From the NCBI RefSeq assembly GCF_001584185.1, contig NZ_CP013234.1, forward strand, positions 3,410,001 through 3,474,000: a stretch of 64,000 nucleotides of DNA, in the 5' to 3' direction. Below are positions 8,501 to 19,198 of the stretch, one piece after another. The position numbers and the translations under genes are program-made. The notes beneath the pieces were generated by a model, which was given only the letters and a program-made list of their open reading frames with translations, was not told the origin of the DNA and made no database searches. Position 1 is the stretch's first letter. Every line of letters begins with the position of its first letter. The DNA is from Collimonas pratensis. GTDB lineage: Bacteria; Pseudomonadota; Gammaproteobacteria; Burkholderiales; Burkholderiaceae_D.

Positions 8501-10096
8501 ATGCACTGCACCAAAGCCGGATTCGTCCCAGGCGCGCGCGGCCGCGCACGCACCTTCATGCACCATGCCGCTCTATTTGTCATCGCTGCCGGATTGGCCA
8601 TTGGCGCCGCCAGCGCCGCAGTCCCCGATGCGGTGACGCCTGACGGCGGCCAATATTACGGGCCGCTGGTTGACAGCAAACTGCAGGGCAAAGGGAAAAT
8701 TCGCTGGACCAACGGCAACACCTACGACGGCAATTTCGAAAAGGGATTATTTTCCGGTAATGGCGAAATGCATTTCGAAAAAGGAAGCAAGTACAAGGGC
8801 GACTTCGTCAACGGCAGGTTTCAGGGCAAAGGACGGTTCGACCTTGCTGGCGGCGAGTATTACGCAGGGGAGTTCAGCAGCAACGAATTCACCGGCTACG
8901 GCGTACATCAAGGGAAAAATGGCGTGCGCCAGGCCGGCACTTTCAAAAAATGGCAATTGGAGGGTCCCGGTCGTCTTAGCGATGCAGCAGGTAATACCTA
9001 TGAAGGCATATTTACCGACGGCAAGTTGAATCAGCCCGGACGCTACATTAGCAAGGATGGCGGTCGATACGAAGGCGATTTCAAGGACGGCAAACTGGAC
9101 GGCATGGGGATATACCGCAGCGCCGATGGCGATGAATACAAAGGCAGCTTTGCGCACAACCGCTACAACGGCGGCGGCATCCTGACCTATGCTTCGCCGC
9201 AGAAAGACGGACACAGCAAGGACATCGGCATCTGGAGTTACGGCACGCTGGTAGACGAGGCAGCCGACAGACAAAGCGAAGCCAATGTCGAAACCGCCCT
9301 ATACGGCCAGCGCGCCTTGCTCGACAAAACCTTCGCAACGATCGCGCCGCACGCCCCAGGGAAAATCAATCTCTACCTGCTGGCGGTAGCCGGCGATGGC
9401 TCGCAAGAAGTATTCCGCCGTGAAACAGCGTTTGTCCGCGCACAGTTTGATCGTGATTTCGGCACCCAGGGACGATCGATGGTACTGGTCAACAGCCGCA
9501 ACACGGTGGCCGAACAGCCGATGGCGACCGTGACCAGCATCCGCGAAAGCCTGAATGCGATCGCCGCCAAGATGGACAAGGAAAACGACATCCTCTTTCT
9601 CTACCTGAGCAGCCACGGATCGCAGAGCCATGAATTGTCGCTGGCGCAAAACGGCATGACCCTGCGTAATCTGGAAGCCAAGGAATTGGCGAAGCTGCTG
9701 GCCGCAACGGGCATCCGCTGGAAAGTGGTGGTGGTGTCTGCCTGCTATGCCGGCGGTTTCATCGATCCACTCAAGGACGCGCATACCATGGTGATCGCCG
9801 CCGCGCGCCGCGACCGCACTTCCTTCGGCTGCGCCGACGACAATGACTTCACCTATTTCGGCAGAGCGTTCTTCCAGAAATCCGTGCCGGCCAGCGCTTC
9901 GTTCAGTGAAGCTTTCGACAAAGCCAAGGCGCTGGTCACGGCCTGGGAAGCAGACGACACCCAGCTGAAAGACGAGGACGGCGAAATACTGCACTCTGAA
10001 CCGCAGATGTATCACAACGCGGCGATTGACGCCTATCTGAAAAAATGGCGGGCGCAGGCGACCGCGCCGACAACCCATGCAGCGCAAGCCAAATAG
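8501..10096 (+). CDS. MORN-repeat protein fused to a C13/caspase-like peptidase domain
   Basis: Encodes 531 residues. An N-terminal signal or anchor segment (hydrophobic 22-40) is followed by eight MORN-type units of 23 residues (about 52-235), each with the Y-x-G-x-F ... G-x-G pattern. A second domain (about 288-500) has the clan CD protease layout: strand NLYLLAVAG, then ILFLYLSSHGS with the catalytic His at 372, then VVVVSACYAGGF with the catalytic Cys at 415. This matches the Peptidase_C13 (legumain-like) family. MORN repeats often bind lipid or carbohydrate surfaces, so a tethered cysteine protease in the periplasm is plausible (inference). No partner gene adjoins it. Convergent with the VOC gene. 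Confidence 0.85.
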   Translation: MHCTKAGFVPGARGRARTFMHHAALFVIAAGLAIGAASAAVPDAVTPDGGQYYGPLVDSKLQGKGKIRWTNGNTYDGNFEKGLFSGNGEMHFEKGSKYKGDFVNGRFQGKGRFDLAGGEYYAGEFSSNEFTGYGVHQGKNGVRQAGTFKKWQLEGPGRLSDAAGNTYEGIFTDGKLNQPGRYISKDGGRYEGDFKDGKLDGMGIYRSADGDEYKGSFAHNRYNGGGILTYASPQKDGHSKDIGIWSYGTLVDEAADRQSEANVETALYGQRALLDKTFATIAPHAPGKINLYLLAVAGDGSQEVFRRETAFVRAQFDRDFGTQGRSMVLVNSRNTVAEQPMATVTSIRESLNAIAAKMDKENDILFLYLSSHGSQSHELSLAQNGMTLRNLEAKELAKLLAATGIRWKVVVVSACYAGGFIDPLKDAHTMVIAAARRDRTSFGCADDNDFTYFGRAFFQKSVPASASFSEAFDKAKALVTAWEADDTQLKDEDGEILHSEPQMYHNAAIDAYLKKWRAQATAPTTHAAQAK

Positions 10097-10124
10097 CCCT
10101 GTTGGCAATGTCGTTCAGTTCGAA

Positions 10125-10155
10125 TCTGGGCGACATTCTTTACGCGTCGCCCAGA
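10125..10155. terminator. Bidirectional hairpin between convergent genes
   Basis: A perfect 9-bp stem (tctgggcga at 10125-10133 with tcgcccaga at 10147-10155) lies between the stops of the MORN/C13 gene and the VOC gene. A short direct repeat of agacggggtc follows. T runs are weak, so termination is probable but not certain. Confidence 0.5.
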
Positions 10156-10183
10156 CGGGGTCTCCTAGACGGGGTCGCCCAGA

Positions 10184-10657
10184 CTACTGCTGCTCGTAAG
10201 CCTGGGTCAGAAGTGCGACGTCGATCTTGACCATTTTCATCATGGCTTGCATAACCCTCTGCGCTTTTTGCGGATCCTTGTCCTGCAACATCTTTCCCAG
10301 GGCGGTCGGGATGATTTGCCAGGACAGACCGAACTTGTCCTTGATCCAGCCGCAGCCTTGAGGCTCGCCACCCTCGGAAAACCGGGCCCAGAGTTCATCG
10401 ACTTCTTCCTGGTTTTCGCAATTCACGAAAAAGGAAATGGCGGGCGTGAAGCTGAACTGGGGCCCGCCGTTCAGGGCGATGAAGTCCTGGCCGTGCAGCT
10501 GGAACGTGGCCGACATCACCGCCCCCTTGGGACCGGGCCCAGCGTCGCCGTAGCGTGAGACGCTGCCGATTTTTGCATCCTTGAAAACCGACATATAGAA
10601 ATTCATCGCCTCTTCGGCTTTGCCGTCGAACCACAGGAATGGGGAAATTTTCTGCAT
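10184..10657 (-). CDS. VOC-superfamily (PhnB/3-demethylubiquinone-methyltransferase-like fold) protein
   Basis: Encodes 157 residues beginning [17 protein letters not shown], the standard opening of PhnB-like VOC proteins. It carries the paired beta-alpha-beta-beta-beta modules with FMSVF/Y-type and [15 protein letters not shown] segments, then WARFSEGG and [13 protein letters not shown] features (here [16 protein letters not shown]). The family name in databases often mentions a methyltransferase, but no SAM motif is present; biochemical role is unknown. It is the last gene of a minus-strand run headed by an ECF sigma factor, where such VOC proteins commonly occur. Confidence 0.82.
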   Translation of the reverse strand: MQKISPFLWFDGKAEEAMNFYMSVFKDAKIGSVSRYGDAGPGPKGAVMSATFQLHGQDFIALNGGPQFSFTPAISFFVNCENQEEVDELWARFSEGGEPQGCGWIKDKFGLSWQIIPTALGKMLQDKDPQKAQRVMQAMMKMVKIDVALLTQAYEQQ

Positions 10658-10739
10658 TTTTGCTGCTCCTCAATAAAGGAAATGCGAAAGGAAACACGGA
10701 AACCGCTTCTGCTCAAAGATAGCGGCCCCTGTCCGCAAG

Positions 10740-11141
10740 TTACTCGCTGGCTGCCGGCACCATATACGCAAATTCCCAAGCGTGGCCGTCGAGGTCGCGG
10801 AAACCGTGGCTGTACATGAAACCGTAGTCTTGCGGTTCTTCCGTGGTTCTCGCCCCGGCTGCGAGACCGCCGGCAACCAGCTGGTCGACCTGGGCGCGGC
10901 TGTCGCATGAAAGGCAGACCAGCACCTCACTCTGCTTGGTGGCGTCGCACACCGGCTGTTTGGCAAAACCCTGGAAAAACTCTTCTACCAGCAGCATGGC
11001 GTACAGGTTCTCGCCAAGGATCATGCAAGCCCCTTGGTCGTTGGTGAATTTCGGGTTGAAGTCATAGCCGAGGCTCTTGAAGAAATCCTTCGATTTCGGC
11101 AAGTCCTTGACTGGCAGGTTGATGAAGATTTGCTTGTGCAT
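10740..11141 (-). CDS. VOC-family glyoxalase/bleomycin-resistance-like protein
   Basis: Encodes 133 residues from the ATG at 11141, which has ggaaagatc just upstream; the longer frame to 11186 overlaps the preceding gene without a ribosome site. The opening IFINLPVKDLPKSKDFFKSLG and the closing FRDLDGHAWEFAYM are typical of the lactoylglutathione-lyase-like VOC family. Only 19 nt separate it from the upstream YCII gene, so it is almost certainly in the same operon. Substrate unknown. Confidence 0.84.
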   Translation of the reverse strand: MHKQIFINLPVKDLPKSKDFFKSLGYDFNPKFTNDQGACMILGENLYAMLLVEEFFQGFAKQPVCDATKQSEVLVCLSCDSRAQVDQLVAGGLAAGARTTEEPQDYGFMYSHGFRDLDGHAWEFAYMVPAASE

Positions 11142-11160
11142 GATCTTTCCTTTCAGACAA

Positions 11161-11523
11161 TCAGGCGGTTGCCTGCGTTGCAGCAATATCGCTGATGTCG
11201 AGCTCGCGCACCGGGCGCACTTCGATGCTGCCGTATCGTGCGGGCGGGATTCTCGAGGCCCAGTGGATCGCCTCGTTGAGGTCCTTGGCTTCTATCATGT
11301 AGAAACCCGCCAGTTGTTCCTTGGTTTCGGCAAACGGGCCGTCGGTCAGCGACATCTGGCCGTTGCGCACCCGGATCGTGGTGGCCGTATCGATCGGCTG
11401 CAGCGCTTGTCCGGCGACAAAATGGCCGCTGCCGCGCAGCTCCTCGGCGAAGGCGAAACAGGTGCTGTCCGGACAGGCATGCAGCTTGTCCTGGGCAAGG
11501 TAGACAAGGCACAGGTAGTTCAT
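11161..11523 (-). CDS. YCII/DGPF-domain protein, partner of the ECF sigma factor
   Basis: Encodes 120 residues. The signature DGPFAETKEQLAGFY (about 61-75) is the DGPF motif of YCII-related proteins. ECF sigma factors of the ECF42 type are routinely encoded beside DGPF proteins, and in those systems the DGPF genes are target genes. Here the order is sigma factor, DGPF, VOC, VOC on the same strand, which fits that pattern. YCII proteins may bind small molecules or act as decarboxylase-like enzymes; the real function is unknown. Confidence 0.86.
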   Translation of the reverse strand: MNYLCLVYLAQDKLHACPDSTCFAFAEELRGSGHFVAGQALQPIDTATTIRVRNGQMSLTDGPFAETKEQLAGFYMIEAKDLNEAIHWASRIPPARYGSIEVRPVRELDISDIAATQATA

Positions 11524-11656
11524 GATGGTCTCCAGTCAATGGCAAGGAATGATCGGCGACAGCTGGCGGCAAGGAGCGCCGCCAGCGCCGGTTTATGTAC
11601 ACCTACACTAGATAGTCGAACCGCAGGCAGCGAAATCGACAGTACTCCCAATATTT

Positions 11657-12895
11657 TTATTGTTCGGCCAGGCCAGCCAGACGCCGGTGCAGAAAACGCT
11701 GCTCCGGCTCCTGCTGCGTCAGCGCCAGTGCCTTGCCATAGGCAGCGCGCGCTTCTGCCACATGTCCCAGGCGCCGGTGGAAATCGGCTTGCGCCGCATA
11801 CGCCAGATGATAGTTATGCAAGTGACCGCCGGCAATCAGCCCGTCCACCAACACCAGGCCAGCCTCGGGCCCCTGGTGCATCGCTACCGCGACCGCGCGG
11901 TTCAATTCGATCACCGGCGTCGGCTCCAGCCGCAGCAAGGCGTCGTACAAGCCGACGATCTGCTGCCAGTCGGTAGCATCGGCCCGCGGCGCTTGCGCAT
12001 GCACCGCCGAGATCGCCGCCTGCAGCGTATAGGCGCCTATCCGTCGCGACGACACGGCATGCCCGACCAACGCCGAACCTTCGGCAATCAGTTCGGCATT
12101 CCATAAGCTGCGGTCTTGCTCGTCGAGCGGCACCAGGTCGCCGTCCGCGGTGCTGCGCGCACTGCGGCGCGACTCATGCAGCAACATCAGGGCCAGCAGG
12201 CCCGCCACTTCCGGCTCAGGCAGCAATTCCAGCAGCAGACGCGCCAGACGGATCGCTTCCTGCGACAAGTCATGCCGTGTGAGCGAGACGCCGGAAGATG
12301 CCGAATAGCCCTCGTTGAACACCAGATAGACCACACGCAGCACGCTGTACAGCCGCGCCGGCAATTCGTCGCGCTCAGGCACCTGGTAGGGAATGCGGGC
12401 GTCGCGTATCTTGGCCTTGGCGCGCACGATACGTTGCGCCAGCGTCGGTGCCGGAGTCAGAAAGGCGTGTGCGATTTCTTCCGTGCTGAGTCCGCAGACT
12501 TCGCGCAAGGTCAAGGCTATCTGAGCATCGGGCGCCAGCGAAGGGTGGCAGCAGGTAAAAATCAAACGCAGGCGGTCATCCTCCAGATGCTCGCGCTGGT
12601 CCGGCGCCGGCGTCTCGTCAGGAATCGCGTCGGCCACCTCGGCGACGTCTTCATAGGAGGTAAACCTGGCGCGCCGCCGGATGCCGTCGATGGCCTTGAA
12701 GCGCCCGGCGGACACCAGCCACGCTACCGGCTGCGCTGGAATGCCATCGCGCGGCCATTGCTCGATGGCGGCCTTGAAGGCATCTTGCAGGGCTTCTTCT
12801 GCCAGGTCGAAGTCGCCCAGCAGGCGCACCAGCGTGGCGAATACGCGCCGCGATTCGCTACGGTAAATGTCTTCAATCGAAGCGTTTGTTTGCAT
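11657..12895 (-). CDS. ECF42-type RNA polymerase sigma factor with C-terminal extension
   Basis: Encodes 412 residues from the ATG at 12895; a TTG 4 codons upstream is the alternative. Region 2 (about 10-80: VFATLVRLLGDFDLAEEALQDAF, then WLVSAGRFKAIDGIRRR) and region 4 (LRLIFTCCHPSL, ALTLREVCGLSTEEIAHAF) are clear. A long C-terminal extension (about 190-412) has TPR-like helices, for example GLYDALLRLEPTPVIELNRAVAVA. No anti-sigma gene is adjacent. In the ECF42 group the extension, not an anti-sigma factor, is thought to control activity. It heads the operon with the DGPF and VOC genes 133 bp downstream. Confidence 0.87.
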   Translation of the reverse strand: MQTNASIEDIYRSESRRVFATLVRLLGDFDLAEEALQDAFKAAIEQWPRDGIPAQPVAWLVSAGRFKAIDGIRRRARFTSYEDVAEVADAIPDETPAPDQREHLEDDRLRLIFTCCHPSLAPDAQIALTLREVCGLSTEEIAHAFLTPAPTLAQRIVRAKAKIRDARIPYQVPERDELPARLYSVLRVVYLVFNEGYSASSGVSLTRHDLSQEAIRLARLLLELLPEPEVAGLLALMLLHESRRSARSTADGDLVPLDEQDRSLWNAELIAEGSALVGHAVSSRRIGAYTLQAAISAVHAQAPRADATDWQQIVGLYDALLRLEPTPVIELNRAVAVAMHQGPEAGLVLVDGLIAGGHLHNYHLAYAAQADFHRRLGHVAEARAAYGKALALTQQEPEQRFLHRRLAGLAEQ

Positions 12896-13036
12896 CGTCT
12901 CAATCAATTATTTTTTTGCCGAAAAACCATAGCCGGTGATGGCGGTCAGCCTGTTGATACAGAGTATTCGGATTGCCATGAATCATACATCGAAGCGCAT
13001 GTGACATCGCCATGGCAATGCCGCATGACAAGCAGC

Positions 13037-13080
13037 TTGACCAATATATCCAATATATTAGATAATAATTCCAATATTAT
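13037..13080 (+). promoter_or_regulatory. Promoter and three CCAATAT repeats before the XRE-cupin gene
   Basis: TTGACC (13037-13042) and GATAAT (13061-13066) at 18-bp spacing form a good sigma-70 promoter. CCAATAT occurs at 13041, 13050 and 13071, overlapping the -35, the spacer and the start-site region. The arrangement suggests an autoregulatory operator bound by the XRE protein encoded just downstream (inference). Confidence 0.55.
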
Positions 13081-13097
13081 AGAAACCGGAAGCTTCC

Positions 13098-13664
13098 ATG
13101 GATATCAATGCCCGCATCGCCGCACGCGTCCGCTTCCTGCGCCAGGAACGCGGCCTGTCGCTGGACACGCTGGCCAGCAAATGTGACGTCAGCCGCTCGA
13201 TGATTTCGCTGATCGAGCGCGGCCAGAGCAATGCTACCGCCGTCGTCTTGGAAAAGCTGGCGACCGGACTCGGCGTGCTGCTGCTGGCGCTGTTCGAGGA
13301 AACCCCGGCCGCCGTGGCGCCGTTGATGCGACGGGGTGAGCAGCCCGAATGGCGCGACCCGCAGTCGGGATACCTGCGCCGAAATATCTCGCCGCCGGAT
13401 CCGCAATCGCCGCTGCGGATAGTCGAGGTCGAGTTTCCGGCGGGCGCTCAAGTGACGTATGAAACCGCCGCGCGCGACGCCCACGTGCATCAGCAAATCT
13501 GGATGCTGGATGGCGCCATCGACATCACCGTCGGCGTCAACCGCTACGCGCTGGAAGCCGGCGACTGCCTGGCGTTTCAGCTGGACTGCCCTACTGCTTT
13601 TCACAACCCCCATCGCAAAGCGGCGCGCTATGCGGTAGTCACCCACACCCTGCCAACGCAATAA
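13098..13664 (+). CDS. XRE-family regulator with C-terminal cupin domain
   Basis: Encodes 188 residues. The N-terminal helix-turn-helix (about 8-62: VRFLRQERGLSLDTLASKC, then SRSMISLIERG) is of the lambda-repressor type. A cupin sensor domain follows (about 105-183: HVHQQIWMLDGAIDITVG, LEAGDCLAFQLD). Such regulators sense small ligands through the cupin barrel. It is followed after 13 bp by a GNAT gene, so the pair is probably one operon, and the acetyltransferase substrate may be related to the ligand. Its own promoter carries three CCAATAT repeats. Confidence 0.87.
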   Translation: MDINARIAARVRFLRQERGLSLDTLASKCDVSRSMISLIERGQSNATAVVLEKLATGLGVLLLALFEETPAAVAPLMRRGEQPEWRDPQSGYLRRNISPPDPQSPLRIVEVEFPAGAQVTYETAARDAHVHQQIWMLDGAIDITVGVNRYALEAGDCLAFQLDCPTAFHNPHRKAARYAVVTHTLPTQ

Positions 13665-13677
13665 AAAGGACGCCAGC

Positions 13678-14229
13678 ATGCAAACCGACATACAAATCCA
13701 TCGCGCATCCTCGCTCGCCGATCCGGCGCTGCTTGCGGGCCTGAGCGAACTGCTGGCCGATTGCGTGGAAGGCGGCGCTTCCGTCAGCTTCATGCAGCCG
13801 TTGACGCAAGTCCGGGCAGAGACATTCTGGCGCAGCCTGGCTGGCGGCGTCGCTGCCGGCGAGCGCATATTGCTGACGGCGCAAGACCGGAGCCGAATGA
13901 TTTTGGGCACCGTGCAAGTGCTGCTGAGCCAGCCGGAAAACCAGCCGCACCGGGCCGAAGTCGCCAAGCTGCTGGTGCATCGCAAGGCGCGCAAGCAAGG
14001 ACTGGGAGAGCAGCTGATGATCGCCGTGGAACAGGCCGCCGCCAGCGCCGGCAAGAGCATGCTGGTGCTGGATACCGCCAGCGACAGCGCGGAACGGCTA
14101 TACAAGCGCCTCGGCTGGCAAGTGTCGGGCGTCATTCCAGACTATGCCCTGCTGCCGCAAGGCGGCTTGTGCGCAACGACCATCTTCTATAAGCGCATCA
14201 GCGCCGACAGCCTGCCGGCATCAATCTAG
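13678..14229 (+). CDS. GNAT-family N-acetyltransferase
   Basis: Encodes 183 residues. The acetyl-CoA-binding motif is in VHRKARKQGLGEQLMIAVE (about 101-119), preceded by strand GTVQVLLSQPENQPHRAEVAKLLV and followed by LVLDTASDSAERLYKRLGW, the usual GNAT motif B. It would transfer an acetyl group to an unidentified amine. An aaaagga lies before the start, and the XRE-cupin gene ends 13 bp upstream. The stop codon overlaps the convergent acyltransferase stop by 4 bp (14226-14229). Confidence 0.86.
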   Translation: MQTDIQIHRASSLADPALLAGLSELLADCVEGGASVSFMQPLTQVRAETFWRSLAGGVAAGERILLTAQDRSRMILGTVQVLLSQPENQPHRAEVAKLLVHRKARKQGLGEQLMIAVEQAAASAGKSMLVLDTASDSAERLYKRLGWQVSGVIPDYALLPQGGLCATTIFYKRISADSLPASI

Positions 14230-15404
14230 GCTGCCGCCTTGGCTGCCAAGGACGGCACGCTGCCAGCTGTAAAATTGTGCGGATAGCGGGCGTCGCGCAG
14301 TTTCATGAAAGGCCTCTCGACCAGCAGGTAAAGCAGCCATCCGGCGCCGATACTCAGCACAATGATCAGACTGGCTTCGGCAAGCCCGTTGATGCCGGCG
14401 CCGCGCAGCAGCTTGTGCACGATCATCGCCAATGGCTTGTGCACCAGGTAGATGGCGTACGACCATGCGGCCAGCTGAGCCGCCCCGGGAATCCGCCAGC
14501 GCTGCAAAAAGCTGACGGGGCTGAGCGCGGCAGCCACCAGCAAGGCGAAAGCAAGCGCCAGCAGCGAATAACCGAAACCGCTCATGAAATACCCGTAGCC
14601 ATAGCCGTCGATCACATAATAGTTGACCGCGAGGTAGAACATCAGCGCTGTCGCCGCAGTCCCCGCCAGCAGCAGCACCTGCCCACGGCGCAGGATTTTT
14701 TGCCAGGCATCCGGATGAAAGTTTTTCAGGAGCGCTACCGCAATCCCCGGCAGGAATTCATCAAACCGGCAAAAGCTGGAGTAGTAGACGTTTGGATAGT
14801 AACCGCCGATCGCCCCGCCCGCTTCCCGCCCATACTGCAACCACAGCAGGCTGCGCAGCGTCATCCCGGCCAGCATCAGCACCAGCAGCGCAACCCAGGC
14901 CAAGCGGATCGACCTGCCGTAACGCACCGCAAGAATCACCACAGCCGGCAGCAAGAGATAAAACTGCTCCTCGATGCACAACGACCAGGCATGCGAAAAC
15001 GCCGTCCCCGGCTGCAGCCAGAGGTTCTGGGTAAATGTGAGGAAGCGCCAGAGCGGGGGCGGCGTGTTTCCTCCCATTGCTAGCGGAAACAGGAAATACA
15101 AGGCCAGCACGACGTAATAATTAGGCAGGGTGCGCAAGAACCTGCGGATATAGAAGTTCTTCAACGACAGCTCCTGCCCTCGGACGATGCCGCCAAAGAT
15201 CTGGTTGCTGATCAGGTAGCCGCTCAACACAAAGAACAGATCCACCCCGACCCATCCTACCTTGCTGGCCCAGCCGAACGTCGCTTCCTGGCTGACGAAG
15301 CACATGTAGTGATACATGAACACCAGGATGATTGCCGCTGCGCGCAGCGTATCCAGGCCATTGTTTCGATCGGACCTGACAGGCGATGCAGTAATTGGCG
15401 GCAT
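14226..15404 (-). CDS. Acyltransferase-3 family membrane O-acyltransferase
   Basis: Encodes 392 residues from the ATG at 15404; the frame is open 44 codons further but that part lacks family likeness. About ten hydrophobic spans are visible. Family marks are the opening NGLDTLRAAAIILVFMYH with its conserved His, the segment GVDLFFVLSGYLIS, and FYIRRFLRTLPNYYV with the R-x-x-R motif. These inner-membrane enzymes acetylate or acylate surface polysaccharides, lipid A sugars or antibiotics. No glycan locus adjoins, so the substrate is unknown. Confidence 0.88.
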   Translation of the reverse strand: MPPITASPVRSDRNNGLDTLRAAAIILVFMYHYMCFVSQEATFGWASKVGWVGVDLFFVLSGYLISNQIFGGIVRGQELSLKNFYIRRFLRTLPNYYVVLALYFLFPLAMGGNTPPPLWRFLTFTQNLWLQPGTAFSHAWSLCIEEQFYLLLPAVVILAVRYGRSIRLAWVALLVLMLAGMTLRSLLWLQYGREAGGAIGGYYPNVYYSSFCRFDEFLPGIAVALLKNFHPDAWQKILRRGQVLLLAGTAATALMFYLAVNYYVIDGYGYGYFMSGFGYSLLALAFALLVAAALSPVSFLQRWRIPGAAQLAAWSYAIYLVHKPLAMIVHKLLRGAGINGLAEASLIIVLSIGAGWLLYLLVERPFMKLRDARYPHNFTAGSVPSLAAKAAA

Positions 15405-15666
15405 TGTGGCTTGGCGTTGGGAAGTTGGTCGAAGTCGCAAGGAATGCGCGGCAAGCAAATTACTGATATTGCCGCAAAACAACGAAGTGTACGTTTGCAG
15501 CACGCCACGTGTCCACTGATTCCAAGGCAGAACCAAGGCTATCCATAAAAAAATCCACCGCCGATTCCGCCCCGTTTACCGGGGGAAATTGACGATGGAT
15601 TTTCGACAGGTAGCGAGCGCCGTACGGGCGTGATAACAGCGCCCCAAACAGCCCGCTAATCAAGTC

Positions 15667-15891
15667 TTAGCGCCAGCCGCGATGCCAGCCGTACTGCGGA
15701 TGGTGCCAGCCCCAGCCATAGTGCGCATGGTAAGCCCACACATAGCCCGGACCAGGTATAGCGTAGGTCGGCGCGACATACACCACCCCCGGCGGCGGCT
15801 CGTAAGCCGGGCGCACAACCGGCGGCGCCACGACGCAACCGCCAAGGGCAAGCGCTACGATGGTAGCGGGAATTAATGCGGTGAATTTCAT
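15667..15891 (-). CDS. Small Tyr/Trp/Gly-rich lipoprotein
   Basis: Encodes 74 residues from the ATG at 15891 (ggaaatatc upstream). A signal peptide ends in the lipobox LGGC. The mature peptide is rich in Pro, then in aromatic residues (YVWAYHAHYGWGWHHPQYGW). Similar short aromatic-rich lipoproteins are common and uncharacterised in Betaproteobacteria. It sits alone between the acyltransferase and the katG region. Confidence 0.7.
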   Translation of the reverse strand: MKFTALIPATIVALALGGCVVAPPVVRPAYEPPPGVVYVAPTYAIPGPGYVWAYHAHYGWGWHHPQYGWHRGWR

Positions 15892-16352
15892 GATATTTCC
15901 AGTCCTCATGGATGCTGTTGCCATTCAATCGTAAGTAAGAACGCAGGCGTCCTGCTTGCAACGGCACATGCATCCGGATCTTTCCGCCATTTGAAAAGCC
16001 TCAAGCAATACCAAGCTTTTGAAATGCCTGCGCATGCCTGTATTCGTCGCCGTTGTTACCCACTAAACGCTGGGAGGCGGCCGTATGATGACGGGGAAGT
16101 TGTATTTTTCTGTAACCTGGGTAATAAACCGCTGGGCACTGCCTTCGCTCCGTCACTCAGGACGGCAAAGCTCCGGAGCCTTGCCGCACGCATCTGACGT
16201 GAATGCAAAATCGATCGAATAAGTCGGGCTGCCTCGCTCTAAGCCTGGCTGACGATTGTATATAGCTATTGATTATATGAAAATAATTAATTTCATATAT
16301 GACTCAATTGAAATTACTATGGATACGCTATTTGATAATCAAGAGACGCCTA
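15892..16352. other. Intergenic region before the katG pair
   Basis: About 460 bp with no convincing gene. Apart from the AT-rich inverted repeat at 16274-16299 I see nothing defined. The last 100 bp are markedly AT-rich and should hold the promoter for the small exported protein and katG. Confidence 0.4.
16274..16299. promoter_or_regulatory. AT-rich inverted repeat upstream of the katG pair
   Basis: A perfect 9-bp inverted repeat, tatatgaaa (16274-16282) and tttcatata (16291-16299), with an 8-bp spacer. Position about 55 bp before the small gene suits an operator; the binding protein is unknown. Confidence 0.35.
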
Positions 16353-18729
<2,377 letters not shown>

Positions 18730-18740
18730 CGCCGAGTAGC

Positions 18741-18779
18741 AGCGAGCCTTGTCTGCTTCAAGAACAGACAAGGCTCGCT
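18741..18779 (+). terminator. 15-bp perfect hairpin after katG
   Basis: agcgagccttgtctg (18741-18755) pairs perfectly with cagacaaggctcgct (18765-18779) around a 9-nt loop, 11 bp after the katG stop. A T tract is lacking, so it may be an mRNA-stabilising end as much as a classic terminator. Confidence 0.65.
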
Positions 18780-18911
18780 GCGCCAGCATCGCCAGTGTGT
18801 GGCGACGCTGGTATTTCAACAAACAATGTGCGAATTTATTGCAGACCTCGACCCGATCGGGGCAGTCCACAAGCGGGGGATTGATAAAACAATCCCCCAC
18901 CACAATAGGAA

Positions 18912-18941
18912 AAGGGCTACATAGAAACCTATGTAGCCCTT
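18912..18941 (-). terminator. Rho-independent terminator of the tRNA-Lys gene
   Basis: Read on the minus strand, aagggctacatag pairs with ctatgtagccctt around a 4-nt loop and is followed by a short T run. It begins 10 nt after the tRNA 3' CCA. Confidence 0.85.
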
Positions 18942-18950
18942 GTATTCTGT

Positions 18951-19026
18951 TGGTGGGGCGTGTGTGATTCGAACACACGACCTACGGATTAAGAGTCCGC
19001 TGCTCTACCAGCTGAGCTAACGCCCC
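18951..19026 (-). tRNA. tRNA-Lys (anticodon CTT)
   Basis: The minus strand folds as a standard 76-nt cloverleaf with encoded CCA. Acceptor GGGGCGT pairs with ACGCCCC, the D arm holds AGCTCAGCTGGTAGAGC, the anticodon loop is CTCTTAA (anticodon CTT at positions 34-36), and the T arm carries GTTCGAATC. It reads AAG codons. A terminator follows and a TATAAT element lies upstream. Confidence 0.96.
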
Positions 19027-19038
19027 AACAGGGGACGA

Positions 19039-19044
19039 ATTATA
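19039..19044 (-). promoter_or_regulatory. -10 element of the tRNA-Lys promoter
   Basis: TATAAT on the minus strand lies 12 nt before the mature tRNA 5' end. A clear -35 match is not seen at the usual distance. Confidence 0.45.
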
Positions 19045-19198
19045 GCTGCAGTTTATTTTTTTTACTAGTTCTTCGTGTAAATTTCTATCGAGACCGAAAA
19101 ATGATGTTGTTTCCGGCCTCACGGAAGCCCGTCGCAAGCCGCCTGGCCCCAAGAGAAACCGCCCCGCAAGCCACAGCCCAGGCCGGTTCCGCCCTGCT

